Below, one piece after another: positions 1 to 13,265 of a stretch of 64,000 nucleotides of DNA; position 1 is the stretch's first letter; each line of letters starts with the position of its first letter. Under the pieces are notes generated by a model that saw only the letters and a list, made by a program, of their open reading frames with translations, was not told the DNA's origin and made no database searches. Position numbers and translations under genes: made by a program. This DNA is from Chrysomallon squamiferum (Eukaryota > Mollusca > Gastropoda > Neomphalida > Peltospiridae): assembly GCA_012295275.1 (NCBI GenBank), contig CM022673.1, positions 12,403,288 through 12,467,287 of the forward strand, read 5' to 3'.

Positions 1-1443
1 CGTTTTAACGGTTTATCCCCACTTTGCCTGACGCCTGAACAGATTAACGGTAACAGACCATTGCACGGGAGGTTATGGTCTGTTCCACTAAATACAGGTA
101 CACAATGCAGTTATAATCACATCAAAATTTCCTGATCTAATCTTATCTCTCGATCACAACTCACATGAAAACTGTTCAAATGAGTAACCTTAACTACGTT
201 TGTATCATGATATTGAACGATATATCTTTTTATATTTGAATTTGAATTTATATATATAAAACAGTCAATGCTATAATTGACAAATTATTATCACATGCAA
301 TAAATTGAAGGCTAAAGTCCATGTTATAACTGCAATTTCACCTACGTGAATGTTAAAATGGATGTTATGAATGATATAATTTTTAACTGTGAATGTTAGG
401 AGTGTCAGATGTAATAAAATGAACGATAAAGTGATTGAAGTTATTTATTGACTTAGACTGTACCATAATCGCCTATTAGTACTAGCGATTAGCGCACATC
501 AGTGATTTCTGTATAAGAACAATAGCGTCCGGAAAAGTGGAGACATCGCGTTTTAACTTGTGCAGGTTTATATCTGTACACTTTGTGGAATTATATTTGT
601 ATAGATTATGTGCGATTATCAGATTATGTAATTTTTAATCTGTGTAGATTATATAACAATTATTATAATCTGATTTTATATTTGATTAATTCTGTATGAA
701 TGTTTATTAACAAAACAAAAACATGAAAATTCAAAACAAATATATATTTTTAATATTCTGAATTTCGTTTTCTTTTTTCTTCAATTGTCTGATGTGGGAT
801 ATTTTATCACAAGTATTGTAGGTTTTTTTCTTCGTTTTTTTTTTCTTTTTTTCTTCCTGTTTTTTCCTTCTTTTTGTTATAAAAGTGAAGATTTCTGTTG
901 ATTATTTTTTTTTCCTTTTCGTTTATTTTTCTTTTGTCCTTTTCTAAAATCTGAAACAAAAAAACAATAGGAAAGGAGTTTAGAGAAAAAAAAAAAAAGT
1001 CAGTTTTCAATAATGTGTGTGTGTATATTTTGAATATTAAATAAATTATTAAACAGAAATATATATTTTTAATTTTTATTTATATATAGTCAAGTCCTTA
1101 ATTACTGTAATTGAAAATATATTTACTAGGACAACAGGCTACAGAATATAATTTTAAGTTTAACACAATTTATAATTAAATTTTAGGTTTAAACCCAATT
1201 TACGGATCAGAATTCGAAGATTAAATAAATTTAAAGAATAAATTAATATAAAGAATATAATGTTAAATTTAAACTAATTTGAAGAACTAAAAATATTAAC
1301 TTTAAATTACTTTGAAGTGTATAATTTTAAATTTAAAACAACTGACATCATATAACTTTCAGGACAATTTTGAAATTAAATTAATTAGAATATAATTTTT
1401 GGATTAAATTAAATGGAAATATAAAAGTTCAATTTAAAATAAT
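1..1443. other. AT-rich intergenic DNA downstream of ICE2
   Basis: No gene is supported here. The stretch is AT-rich with a T-rich/A-rich tract around 775-1000 that gives only low-complexity reading frames (Lys/Glu/Asn-rich on the minus strand). The part from about 1075 to 1443 is probably the 3' untranslated region of the minus-strand ICE2 gene. Confidence 0.6.
1075..1080 (-). terminator. Candidate ICE2 polyadenylation signal AATAAA
   Basis: TTTATT on the plus strand reads AATAAA on the minus strand. It is the first canonical hexamer I find downstream of the ICE2 stop codon and would give a 3' UTR of roughly 370-400 nt. In such AT-rich DNA the hexamer occurs often by chance, so this is only a candidate. 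Confidence 0.35.
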
Positions 1444-4400
1444 TTAGAGTTTGGTCATACCTTTAGGTTCAAACGTGGCAGGAACTCTGCCATTCTTTCT
1501 GTGAAATGGTAAAATTATTGTAGGATCAATAGGAATCCAAGGAACAGTGGAACAAGGTTTACTTGTAGAAACAAAAACTTTGTGGTCAAAATGTAAGTCA
1601 TAGGATCCCCTGAGAAACAATAAAAACAAAAGAAAGAAATGTTCTCTATAATAACATGTTCAGTATATCTGCAATTTATAATCATGTGGTGTAAAATTTA
1701 TAGTCTAGAAGAATGGGAAAAATAGTACTGTAAGAAGAAGGGCTACTCTTTTTCAGTTAGCAGCAAGATATGTTTTTATGTTTCTTCCCATGGGCTGGAA
1801 TGCAAAATAATGATCTGTGATAAACCAGATTTAGACTACTGGTTGGGATGGAAAAAATGAAACAAAAACAAAATTGACATATTAAATACCAATATCTATT
1901 TATTGTTGTTTTCAAATATTTTTTTTTTATATTTAAAATTTAATAATTGTGACTGAAAAAAAAAAAAAAAAAAAAAAAAAAAATAATAAAAAAAAAAAAT
2001 AATAATAATAATTGCAGTTTAAAAAAAGAGTAAAATTCATTTTTTTTATTTTTCTCATTTTGGTTCCCTGCTTAGACACCAATAAGATATTCAACAGCTG
2101 TTTACAACATATATTATATTAACTGAGTTCAAGTATGCCTAACAATCCAGAACCCTTCATGGTCTAAACAGTACTAATATGTTAGAGAATCAGAGAAAAT
2201 AAAGTTTTAACAGTCCTACACTTCACCAATTCATTTCTGGCAGAATCCAGTTCAAGGATTTGATCCAAGCATGTACCAGTCTTAAAGTAAAGGCTTAACC
2301 ATTCATAGCATTTTGATATTAAAATAATAAGCTATAGAGTTTCATCTACTCACCGTTTTTGTCTATCAATGCTCTTCAAGATGCTAACATAGTTCTCTCC
2401 CTTTGAATGACTCAAAAGGTAGGTTCCAGTAGGAAGTCTAAAATTAATTAAAAATTAATTAGCCTTGTACAGTTTTAATTAATAAAAGTGAGATAATAAA
2501 TTCTGACAGTGGTACTAGCAAATCAGGGAGATATTTTTATATAGTTGCTCCAATAAATTCCAGATAGATAAATTGTATATAATTATGAAAATAATACTAA
2601 AGCAAAATTTAGACTAATTTTAGATGCAAAAAAAAAAATTAAAAAATATATATATATATAATTTAGATGCTGTATAAACAGTAAAATGACTATTAAATTT
2701 TCTAAACATTTTCTAAATGGAAGAGAGTAATTTATTAATAATAAAGAATTTAGTATTATTGTTTATTTAATGGCATGAACATATTTTTGATATTAATTTT
2801 ATTTTCACTTTTCCAGAAATAGGTCAACAGAAACGAAATCTTTGAGAAATAACCAAATGTTAACTAAACCCTTTGTCAATGTTACTATTAGCAGAAACAA
2901 TATTTGACAATACATGTGTGTGTGAAGGTGTGTGGGTGTATATATATATATCTAAACAAAACACACACACAAAATACATATGCATGCATATATAAAGGCA
3001 TATGTTGTAACAATGTCTAGTTTATATAAAAAGAGATGACAACATTGTTACTTACTGTTTTAAATGTGAAAACAAACCATGCAAAAAGCAGAAAAATTCC
3101 TGAGGTCTGAAAATGAAAGAGAATTAAATTAATTTGTAAATGGACAGAAATAAACAGTATGCAAATTAATAGTTACACACATGAATGATTCCGTTAGTTC
3201 ATGTTTTATGTGAATCAGCATATATTTAATATGTGTCTGAATAATACATGTATATGTGTGTGTGTGTGTGTGTGTATATTATGTGTATGTGTATGTGTGC
3301 ATATGTATGTTTGTAAGTGTGTATATGCATATGTGCATATGTATGTATGTATATGACTGAATAAATCAAGATGACATTTTAAAATGTTTGTAAATAAAAA
3401 GTTTTATTACACACTCACACAAATGGAATGGAGGGCTGAAGGATTTTAGTCATGTCCAAATCTTCTAACATAATAATTTCTGATGTCTGTGCATTTATTC
3501 GACCTGAAATAATAAATAAAGGTATATATTAAGAGCTCTATAACTGATAGTATTGACATCAGTGAAAATCCTGATAACTGAACTACATTAACTGCTAAGA
3601 GAATGTCACCCACACATCTACAGACATCATTAATATTTTGATTTGCTCAGGTTAGTTTGCTGCATGTTTAGATAAACATTATATTTACACTTATTCACTT
3701 AAAAATGTACCAAAATGCATACACAAACACTCAGAAACACAGAAAGATAGAATAAACACAAATAATTTTGACAGAGATAAACACATATATATAAACATAT
3801 ATATAAACCATAAGCATACACAAACACAGAAACACACATACAGACTATACACAGACACACGAGACAGACAGACACTCAGAGACACACACACACAAATACG
3901 TACATAAATAAACATTGATTAACCTCTGATCAGGTGAGTGTTAGGTTTAATTAAACAGGACATCCAGGAACGTGACATCTCACTCTGTGTAATCTGCTCC
4001 ACTCCAAACTTTGCCTGGTACTCTAACTTTGGTACAATACAAACTGGATACAACTGAAACAAATAACAAACAGCATCCTACACAGTTCCTTCATACAAGA
4101 ATAGATTTTACAATCTGTTTTTTTTAATACCTTTATGAAAATATACTAACTATATTTTACAATTTGTTTTATTATTTTTTTAATTATTTTTTTTTAATCA
4201 AATATTTGTTAAAATACTAACTATATATATATATACAATTTTTTTTAAATTATACATTTATTGAAAGATCTTAATGGTATTTCATATCACTTTCAATTAT
4301 ACATTCATTAAAATATACTAATTATAGTTGGCAATACTTTTTATACATTTATTTAAATATATTAATTATATTATATAATACATTTATTAATATACAAATT

Positions 4401-5432
4401 ATATGTTGTAATACTTGATATTCTAATTGTATTAATTTATCTTATAATACTTTTCATTATATATTTATTAATATATATTAACTAAATCTTACAATACATT
4501 TTTTTTTTAATACATTGATTAAAGTAAACTAATTATATTTTATCATGCTAAACATTCTGTATCTATTAAAATATATTACTTATTACTATATTCAGCAGAG
4601 ATATTGCAGACCATACATTCAGTTCTCTGTGGAATCCATTCATATGATTCAGACATTTCCAGTAACCATCATATTATAGCATGTACTTGTCTATCAGAAA
4701 GTCTATATGAAAAATACCTAGCTGGTAATTAGGGATTAGTAACAATAAGCTGGGTTGTGAGTTGACAGAATTCTTCTCTCATAATATCATTAAAACAGTT
4801 TGACAGTTCATAAGTTTATAATACACTGTCTTCAGTAATAGGACTTCATACTTTGACATAAATAAAATAAAGTTATTTAATGCTGCTACACTCTGGAACA
4901 TTACAGTTAATTGTTTAGTAATATAACTTCATTAAAGTTATTATTGGAGTATGAAACTGTTATATTTTGGAACAATACTATGCATGTTTGTTAGTTTATC
5001 ACATCGTAAAGCTGATATGTAAAATAAAATAAAGTTCTGAGACCTTGTTAGGGTATTCTCTAAGTGTGCCATGACTAGACGTTCTTATCAGCAATTTCAG
5101 ACCACTGAAGTCCCACAGATTGTAAGTGATTTTGCTCTGATCTGGCTCTTTAAATCTTTTACCACTGATATCTGTACAGAAAAAAATATTTCAAGTGAAA
5201 CTAAAATGCAAAGAGAAAACACATGGGGGGAGAGACAGAGAGACAGAGAGAGAGAGATGGAGACAAAATAAAGAGACAGCTAGAGAAACAGAGAATATAT
5301 CTTTACATACATTATAAAGTTTTCTCATCACAATATTATTAGGTATGCATGTATGTGAGCTACACATTCAAATTACATTATACTTAAAATATAAATTCTA
5401 CTGTTTGTATCTATCTATCTATCTATCTATCT

Positions 5433-5470
<38 letters not shown>

Positions 5471-5735
5471 TTGCATATATGTATTTTTAAAAATATTTGT
5501 ACCTAGTATTATTTGTAAAAAAATCACTGAATGACTACAACTATTATTTTAATTTTATATTTAAATAATAAAACAGTGGATTACCTTCCTCACACTGTGT
5601 ATGTGGCTGGTTTGTTGCTGTGGTTAACATTTTGGTTTTGAAGTTGTAGTATTGAGTCTAGTGGAGTCACACCCACTGCTTTGGATGTAAAATCTTTTCT
5701 GAAAATCTCATTTTCTGGTTCATTACGATGAGGAT
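1444..5735 (-). CDS. ICE2 C-terminal NARG2 domain (exons 8-14)
   Basis: These seven short exons (5735-5594, 5164-5044, 4053-3924, 3503-3419, 3106-3056, 2437-2354, 1609-1444) encode the conserved C-terminal region of ICE2. Junction phases are 1, 2, 0, 1, 2, 2, 2. The exon 9 acceptor had to be set at 5164 (GATATCAG|T), because the more obvious upstream AG at 5178 or so gives a stop codon in the phase delivered by exon 8. Key residues: Y-P-V-C-I-V-P-K-L-E-Y-Q at the start of exon 10, the hydrophobic helix F-F-C-F-L-H-G-L-F in exon 12, G-T-Y-L-L-S-H in exon 13 and P-W-I-P-I-D-P-T in exon 14. The protein ends 9 residues after the last conserved Pro-Ala-Thr-Phe. Confidence 0.88.
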
Positions 5736-8700
5736 CTTTCAGATAGAAATATTTTGAAAAAAAGGATGAATAGAGACAGGTTGAAATTCTATATAAAAGT
5801 AAATCACAAAAATAATATACAGTAAATAACGCACAGAAACACTGAGAGAGACACACAAACACACACTCACATGGTCACATAAAACATGTACATACACATA
5901 CAAAATGTAAAATATTTATGCTTTAATGTGAATATTTATGTGCTCATCAATAACTTGTTTAGAACAACAACAGTTAAAAATAATGTAAATATTAAATAAA
6001 TGTAGATTTCACCAAAATAAATAGATTATTATATATAACAAACTACAACTTGCATGGTTATTAGGTTTAGAAAAGTGGAATTTTAGAATTCCATTTATAA
6101 ATCAGAATTCTACATGTATCATATAAAATTAAAAATGACTATATATATATATTTATATTAATGTACTAGAGGTTTGTTTTTCAAAGTATAAAATGAAACT
6201 TCAACCTTAATAATATATAAATACATTTTTTTATTATTATTATTTTTTTTATGGATATTTACTTGCATGAACTTCACAGATAAATTAAAAAGTTTCTGGC
6301 ATACTGAAGAAGAGCTAAAATAAACAAAGTTATTCACCTGGATGTTCTTCTGTTATGTTATCAATGGGTTTTTCTGACATATCTGAATTTGCTTCTGTTT
6401 TAATTTTCTTGGATGTTTTCTCAATTCTTTCTTTGCTCGGTCTTCCTCGTTTTCTCTTCGTAACATCGCCACATCCTTGTTCAGTTTCCTCTAAAGATGT
6501 CTCTCCATTTCCCGCTTGTCCTGATTCACAGCTATTCTGTTCATTAGATTTCCTTCTCTTATTGTTATTATCAGAGTTTCTGTCTAATAATCCACCAGAT
6601 TTGGAAGCACTGGAGACAGGTTTCACCGGTTCAGGACTTGTATTCTTTGAACGATTTATTCTATTTGACCTTCGCAAGGCTCGCAGAGCTCTGGGACTAA
6701 GAAAAACTTGAGGATTTTCATTTTCACTTTCGGCTGTTATATCAATCACTAAATTTTCATCATGTGAATCGGTCTCGCTTTCACTAAATGTTTTACCAAA
6801 CAGTGATTTCTTTGAACCTTTCTTCTTAATATCTGGAGACTGTGGACTATCAGATATGCAGCTTTTGCTTTTGGAATCACTTTCAGAAGCATCTCTTTCA
6901 TCCTGATTGATGTTGTAGCTGTTGTTAGGAGACATTGGTGAGTCTTGATCGCAATGTTCTAAAGGAATGAGCATTGTGAGTCTGTTGTTGAGTTTATCAC
7001 ATTGCTGGTGTCTTCGAGACGATGTGTTACCAATACCGTCTCTGTGTTGATCAGGTTCTTGGTTCTGTGATGTATTTTCAGGATCTGGAGATAATGGAGA
7101 GTCCTGATATTCATCAGCATTTGGAGCAGTTGTACTGGAAACAGATTTAGCTAAAAATACATCAGAAGGTTTTAAATCTGTGTCTGGACATGTGGCTTTT
7201 TCATTTTCTGCCTGAGACTCTTCACAGTCAATGATTATCAAATTGTCCTCATCAGAATCTGCATCAGACTTTAAGATTTCCATTTCTGCTTTATTCTTCT
7301 CCCTCTTATTATCACTACAAGTCAATGCCAAAGACTTCCCATCTGATTCAAAAGTCACTTCAGTATCTACTAAACAAACTGAATCTGGTTTACATTTATC
7401 ACTGGCAGTCCTATTTTTTTTTGGCAACAGTACCTCACAATCCAAATCTGGTTTACGATTTACATCCTCAACACTCACTTTTTCCTTGGGCAAAGTCATT
7501 TCTGAAGGTTTAGCTGCAGACATGGAAGGTAACTTAAAAATATTTTCTTTTCTGGACACAGAATTTTGTGGCTTTGTCACTGTACTTTTGCCAAAAGATC
7601 CGAAAGTTTCTAAATCATCAATGGAAGTATCTGTCTCAAACAGGCAGTCTGGAGCTTGTACACTCGACCCTGACCTTGTAGAATATGAAGAATCAAACAA
7701 GCCAGGTTTTATTTCATTGTTTGTTCCTGTCTTTCCCTGCAAGTTTTTCTGGGTTTTGCTCTGAGGGAGACGGGTGATAAAAGCCTTCAGTGCATATTTG
7801 TGATATAAAGTGTTCTTCTCTCTGTTTGTGAGAACCTTCGCACAGAGAGGTTTATCAAGAAAAACGACTTTTTGTTGTGAATCAGAAACACCAGCTGAAA
7901 TTTAAAAATATATAATATATAATTTTTAAAAAATATATATATTTTCTTGTCTGTGAATTCAAAATACTGGTAAAATTTTAAAAATTATATATTTTTATAT
8001 ATATATATATACACACAGTGGTACCTTGTCTTACAAGTTTAATTTGTTCCATGACCAAGTTGGGGTACCACTTTATAGATATATATATTTTTTTATTATT
8101 CTGTTATCTGTACATTTGTCTGTGAATTCAAAATATCAGTAAAAAGATTATTTTATTTAACATTTGACCATGATTTCAAAATTGAAGAATAATTTATTTT
8201 GTTTAATTATATATATTTGTCCGTGAATTCACAATATTAGTAAAAAAAAATTAAAATATTATTTGAAATTCTGAAATATAAGCATATTCTTTATTAATAT
8301 TATTTTATTAGCATGGAAAATAACAAAATAGATACAAATTTTTATATATGAAAATTAATTTACTCATTTTTTTTTAGAGACAACCTCAAAACTATGTTAT
8401 GAATATACTGATTTAAAAATTATAATCAAAGAAAATTATAATCATTAAATTGATTAGTAACCAAGATTTCTGCAGATTTCTTTACTATTTAGTTTAATTT
8501 TATTTAAAACAGACTAAGGGACATAACTCCACTATGAATGGGAAAAAGGAATGGAACTATTGAATCACACAATTCTTGTGCTTTATTAAATTAAGCACAA
8601 ATATTATAAATATTATAAAAATCATATAAAACAATTTGATAAAATTTTCTCATTTGTTATTAGTATTATGTACAAACAGACACAAAACAGTTTGATAAAA

Positions 8701-8751
<51 letters not shown>

Positions 8752-11700
8752 CACACAGAGATACCTACATTTTGTTCTGATCACAAATGGAATCTGCCAA
8801 TCTCTGTCATAGTTTGGTGAATGATTATCTACAAGAACGTGAAGAACACTGGAACTGAGAACAACATCACAACCATGTTGATCTGCGAGAATTTCAGTAT
8901 TTGTGTCTTTACTGCATGGCTGAAAATATAAAAAAATAAAACTAAATAAATACATGCATAAATCTGTATGCATAGATTTTACATGGTCATTTATGTTCTT
9001 GTAATAAAATCAAGGTATGTAACCAGTTTGTTCACTATAGAGAAATAAAACTGTATAGAAATTACATTTCTTTAGTACAATGAGGAAAAAAATAAGAAAT
9101 CTAGGTAGAGACACCACTTCTGTAAACCTGTATGTTGTGAAAAATAATAGATTTATGTTTATATAAAATCATTTTTTCTATAAAGATGTCCATTTTGTTG
9201 TTCATGCTACAAACAGAGGGCAGTATTTTTCCTATTAGTGACAGATAACTAGGTATTTAGTTTGTTATTGTTGTCTTGTTTTTGGAATGCAAACTGACAG
9301 TATATCATAATGTTTCTAAATAAGAAAATAATTTTTATAATTTACAGTTATTATTATTTTTCTATATATAAAAATCATTAGAAATAAATAAATAAATAAA
9401 TAAAATAATAATAATAAAAATTGTATTACAACAGTGAAGAATAATAAAAAAATGTTTACCTCATGGTTCCAAATATTTTCATCTTTCTTTGGGTATAATG
9501 GAGGGAATTGTCTCACAATTTTCTCATAACTTGTTGGTATCACTGGTTTTGTGCTTTTCATATCAGGCAGGAATACTTTGGGTTCTTGGCCCTCAAATAA
9601 ACAATGATAAAATTAAATAAATAAATAAAACTATTTGATACAGGTAATAGTAGTAGTAGTAGTAGTAGTAATAATAATAATAACAATAACAATAATAATA
9701 ATACATTTGTTTTAAAGTGTATCAATAATAATAAATAATAATAAAAGTGTAATATACTAAATATATTACTTTACATAACAACAATAACAGCAATAATAGT
9801 AACGTTATTCATTTAAAATAAAATAGGAAGAATAATAACATTAGTAATTTAAAACATTAATTATAATAATTAAACAATAACAATAATATTAATTCAAAAT
9901 AATAATTCAAAATAATAATACTAATAATAATAATAATGGCAAATAATAACAACAGTAATAATAATATTAACAGTACATAGATATTAATTCATCTCTACCT
10001 TTTAATATATATATATATTTTTTAATGATTTCTAAAGTGGAACATCCTACAAAGATATATCACAACTGTTAACATTCTAAATTTCTCACTGTTGTTACTC
10101 ATAGTCATTTATGCCACTATTTCAAAATGTTGATGGTGATGGAAAAATCAGGTAAGACCCCATGAGGTAATGTTCTGTATTAATTTAAGAAGCACTGATC
10201 TACAGATATAACTTTTATATTACAATTTATTAATTTTCAGTTATTTCATACCATTTGAAGAACAGTCTTTTGAAACACCAAGTTAAAAGTTTGTCCTGGG
10301 GCTATTTTCTTCTTTATTGGAAAGACATCAGTTGTAGAGTAGTTTTTTGGATACTGGTTAACCAGATTATGTTGATGATGTAGCTTTTCCTGTTTAGAAA
10401 CAAAAACAAAAAAAGAATTAATAAGCAATATCAAGAGAATATAATTTATAAATATAAATTTATTTTAATTACAAGAAGTGTTTGTATATTTCAATATCCT
10501 CAAAGCCTTGGTATTTTGTTATATCAAAGGTTCTAGAAAAATTTAAAAATTATTTAGAAATCTGGTTCCTATCTTCACATAAGTAGTTAAACAGTCATAA
10601 ATATAATTATATATATATATATATATGTATATCAGTATTTTAAGTCACAGGAGAATATTTGTCAGTGCATTTCCTTTCACTGCTCATGTCTGGTTTATCA
10701 AAAAATATGATATGTGCATTCCTGTCTACAGGGAAGGTGCTTATAAATTATCACTTCTTGCTAATCAGTGAGGGTAGCCTACAGAGTGGTGAATAGTGGG
10801 TTTCTCTCTGTTAATGTTATTGATTATTACTCAAGGAAATGCACAAACAATACCAAACACTTAGTAATATATATACTGAAATATTAGTTGAGGTCATTAA
10901 ACATCTATTTTACATTAGTGTATTTCCTGAACATGAAAATGATCACTTTTTGCTTTTCTGTGAAAAGTAGGCCCAAAAATTAGTTTCTTCTCTCATACCA
11001 TTATTAATTATTATACAAGAAAATGATACAAATAATTAGTAATTTTATGCATTAAAATGTATTAAGGGCATTAAAAATGTAGTTTTAGTTCCATGTATTT
11101 CCAGTTGGTGTCTTTTTCCACAATGATATTAAGCTATCAGACATTAAGCCAACACCAAATAACTGTTAATATATGTATTAAAATGTGCTTTAAAATTGTG
11201 TTTTTTACCTCAATGTATTTCCTGGCATCAGGCAGTAAAGTGTTGTACTCAGCTATGGCAGATTTAGCAATGGATTCCAAACATTTCAAAAATTCACCTT
11301 GTTCTGCAGAAACTTTAGACTGCAGAGACTGAATAGAAAAATAATATTTTTAACTAAGTTGTTATCATTTGTTATCAAAACATTTATTAATGCTTGCTGA
11401 ATTTAATTTTTTTTATTAGTATTCTTTTTTGTGTAGATATAAAATGTGATATATAATGATTTTTATTTTTCTTAAATATTATTCTAATAAATAAATATAG
11501 AGATGATATACAATTTTTAATTCAACATTAAACATGCATATTACCCATAATTTACTAATTATATCTTATATAACAGTACTGAAAATAATAGATATAGTTT
11601 TATACATGTGAAAATGTACACAATATGTGAAATTTTCTAAAACATTTCTCAAACCATGTCTAGGCAAATTTCAGTTATAATACAGATTGAAGATGGTACC

Positions 11701-13047
11701 AATTATGTGCTGCTAATGGAATTTGCCAAATTTTGGAACATTAATACACTGTAATTATAACCTGTAAACTGTGCATGCATTAAAATAGTGCACAGCTAAA
11801 CAACCAACACCAAACAGTCTAGTGAAATTGTGTACAATGTTCCTCAGTGTAACTGCTTCATAAGATCTATTTTTTCTGTTATACTTAACACTAATCTTTC
11901 TTTTCTTGACAGTGCCAGTAGGAAATGATCCAGGGCACATTTTTCACTGCTTAGCAGCATAACAATGTCTACCAAATATTTAAAAACAAAGCACATACAC
12001 AGACCTGCTGTGTATATCGAAGATACAATGGCTGGTTGTCAAACGGATGCCTGGTAATGTGTTTGTTGCCAAGTATGTGAATTTGCTAAATCTGGGTCTT
12101 TGGTACTTTCAGGGTTTCAGAATGACAAATTTGGGAACTTCAACCTGTGCAGCTAGGGAGTTGCACTGGTATGATTTGTGTACAACATTTCTCTTTTTCT
12201 ATTGGTGTACATAATTTACTGAAGGACAGCCCCCAGCTTTAATTAGTTTTGAAAAATAGAGTAATTATATCATTGATGATGTTTAGACTATTACTTCTAG
12301 TTCTGTGAGTTCTCTGATCTCTGCTGGGGTTGGTTGTTTCTGAAATGGTGTCAAAATATATTTCTGAAATAGTTCCAGATAACGTTTCTGTTGACCATGA
12401 GTTAAAGAGGATGGTTTCTGAAGACATCTCCTAGAAAAAAAATTTAAGAAACAAAAACATTTATATATATATTGATATGCAAAATCAAAACAAATACACA
12501 TGAAAACAGTGAGACAGAGAAAGTATTTTAAAAAAACAAACACTGAAACAAAACAATAGATATATACATATATATGAATATTTTTGTTATATGTATTTAT
12601 TTTATTTTATTATTATTGTTATTTCACTGTTTAAAGGTTAATAAATCAAAAATATTGAAATAAATACTGACACACACAAGAGTCAAACACTCAAACACAC
12701 ATATATATATGATGTAATTTAATAAAACAATAAATTTATGAATCTGTAACATGAAAACAAATACTATCACTAAAAATATAAACCTTAAACATTTTAACAA
12801 AAAGAGAAATGTTGCTAGAAATAATTACTTACAGCTTAGATCGGTCTTGAACCCTAGGTGGCAGTTCCTTTTTATCAACACTTTTTGTCTTAGGTGGTTT
12901 AGATTCTTGTTGATTTTCTGACAGCTCTGTTGTGTAGCCCTGTTCATTCAGGCATCTGACAAGCCAGTCCTGAAAACTGTTTGGACCAATAACACGAAGA
13001 AAAGTTTCTTCTGTGAAGAAAACGTTCTTTCCATTTATTGGTTCCAT
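1444..13047 (-). CDS. Little elongation complex subunit 2 (ICE2/NARG2), 14 coding exons
   Basis: ICE2 is a subunit of the metazoan little elongation complex (with ICE1, ELL and ZC3H8), which acts in the nucleus on snRNA gene transcription. Exons read on the minus strand, with phases that all join: 13047-12833, 12430-12295, 11328-11209, 10389-10252, 9591-9460, 8919-8769, 7894-6338, 5735-5594, 5164-5044, 4053-3924, 3503-3419, 3106-3056, 2437-2354, 1609-1444. They sum to 3228 nt (1075 aa plus stop), close to the roughly 980 aa of vertebrate ICE2. From memory of the family I recognise N-G-x-x-x-F-F near the N-terminus, the W-[QE]-I-P segment of exon 6, D-D-L-E-T-F-G at the start of the acidic region, [YF]-x-[VL]-P-K-[LV]-E-Y-Q-A in exon 10, Y-L-L-S-H in exon 13 and V-P-W-x-P-x-D-P with L-P-[FY]-H in exon 14. 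The first ATG (13047) sits one base after a good acceptor (TTTTATTTTCAG), so an untranslated 5' exon lies upstream. The exon 6 donor (T|GTAGGT) is the least certain junction. Confidence 0.93.
1956..2012. repeat. Poly(A)/(AAT)n tract in the last ICE2 intron
   Basis: About 27 consecutive A residues followed by interrupted AAT/A-rich sequence. It lies in the intron between ICE2 exons 13 and 14 and would be a T-tract on the transcript. Confidence 0.9.
3253..3360. repeat. (GT)n / GTAT-rich microsatellite in ICE2 intron
   Basis: A GT run (about 3255-3276) followed by interrupted TATGTG repeats to about 3355, in the intron between exons 11 and 12. Confidence 0.85.
5409..5470. repeat. Compound microsatellite (ATCT)n-(AC)n-(AT)n
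   Basis: About six ATCT units pass directly into about ten AC units and then AT units. It sits in the ICE2 intron between exons 8 and 9. Confidence 0.92.
6338..7894 (-). CDS. ICE2 exon 7: long disordered acidic/basic region
   Basis: This 1557-nt exon is the largest of the ICE2 gene and enters and leaves in phase 1. It opens with a conserved stretch ending the N-terminal part (A-G-V-S-D then K-V-V-F-L-D-K-P-L), passes D-D-L-E-T-F-G, and becomes low-complexity Ser/Asp/Glu/Asn/Lys-rich. Visible short motifs: two acidic-flanked hydrophobic patches (D-N-L-I-I-I-D and E-N-L-V-I-D-I) that look like SUMO-interacting motifs; three D-S-P-x-S-P motifs suggesting proline-directed phosphorylation; and a basic K-R-K-R-G-R-P-S-K segment near the end, which is both an NLS-like cluster and an AT-hook core (R-G-R-P). 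The exon is seen directly; the motif functions are inference. Confidence 0.9.
8018..8080 (+). mobile_element. Possible transposon-derived fragment in ICE2 intron 6
   Basis: The segment with GGTACCTTGTCTTACAAG and, shortly after, TTCCATGACCAAGTTGGGGTACC is higher in complexity than the flanking AT-rich intron. It has the look of a diverged interspersed element of the 'GGTACCTTGxCTTACGAG...TTCCGTGACC' type that I remember from several animal genomes. GGTACC occurs near both ends (about 8020 and 8067). No terminal repeats or coding part are visible. Confidence 0.3.
8704..8757. repeat. (CA)n microsatellite beside ICE2 exon 6
   Basis: A CA run with one interruption, starting only about 8 bases downstream (in gene direction) of the exon 6 donor site. 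It puts a (GT)n tract right after the 5' splice site in the ICE2 pre-mRNA. Confidence 0.93.
9640..9960. repeat. (AGT)n/(AAT)n/(AAC)n trinucleotide-rich stretch
   Basis: AGT units (about 9648-9669) run into AAT and AAC units (to about 9703) and then scattered AATAAT clusters up to about 9960. It occupies the ICE2 intron between exons 4 and 5; no coding sequence is seen. Confidence 0.88.
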
Positions 13048-13088
13048 TCTGAAAATAAAATAGCCTGTGCTGTAAATGTTCTTCAAAT

Positions 13089-13194
<106 letters not shown>

Positions 13195-13265
13195 TTTTTA
13201 CTTAAAAGTTTACATTTCCCCGGCTTATTGACGACAAATAACTAATTTTTTAAATTTTTATTACT

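Noticed and set aside
807-1010. Minus-strand Lys/Glu/Asn-rich open frame
   Set aside because: Translation of a T/A-rich simple tract; no splice signals and no family resemblance.
6355-7764. Plus-strand open frames opposite ICE2 exon 7
   Set aside because: They are antisense to a recognised conserved exon with matching splice phases and show no homology I recognise.
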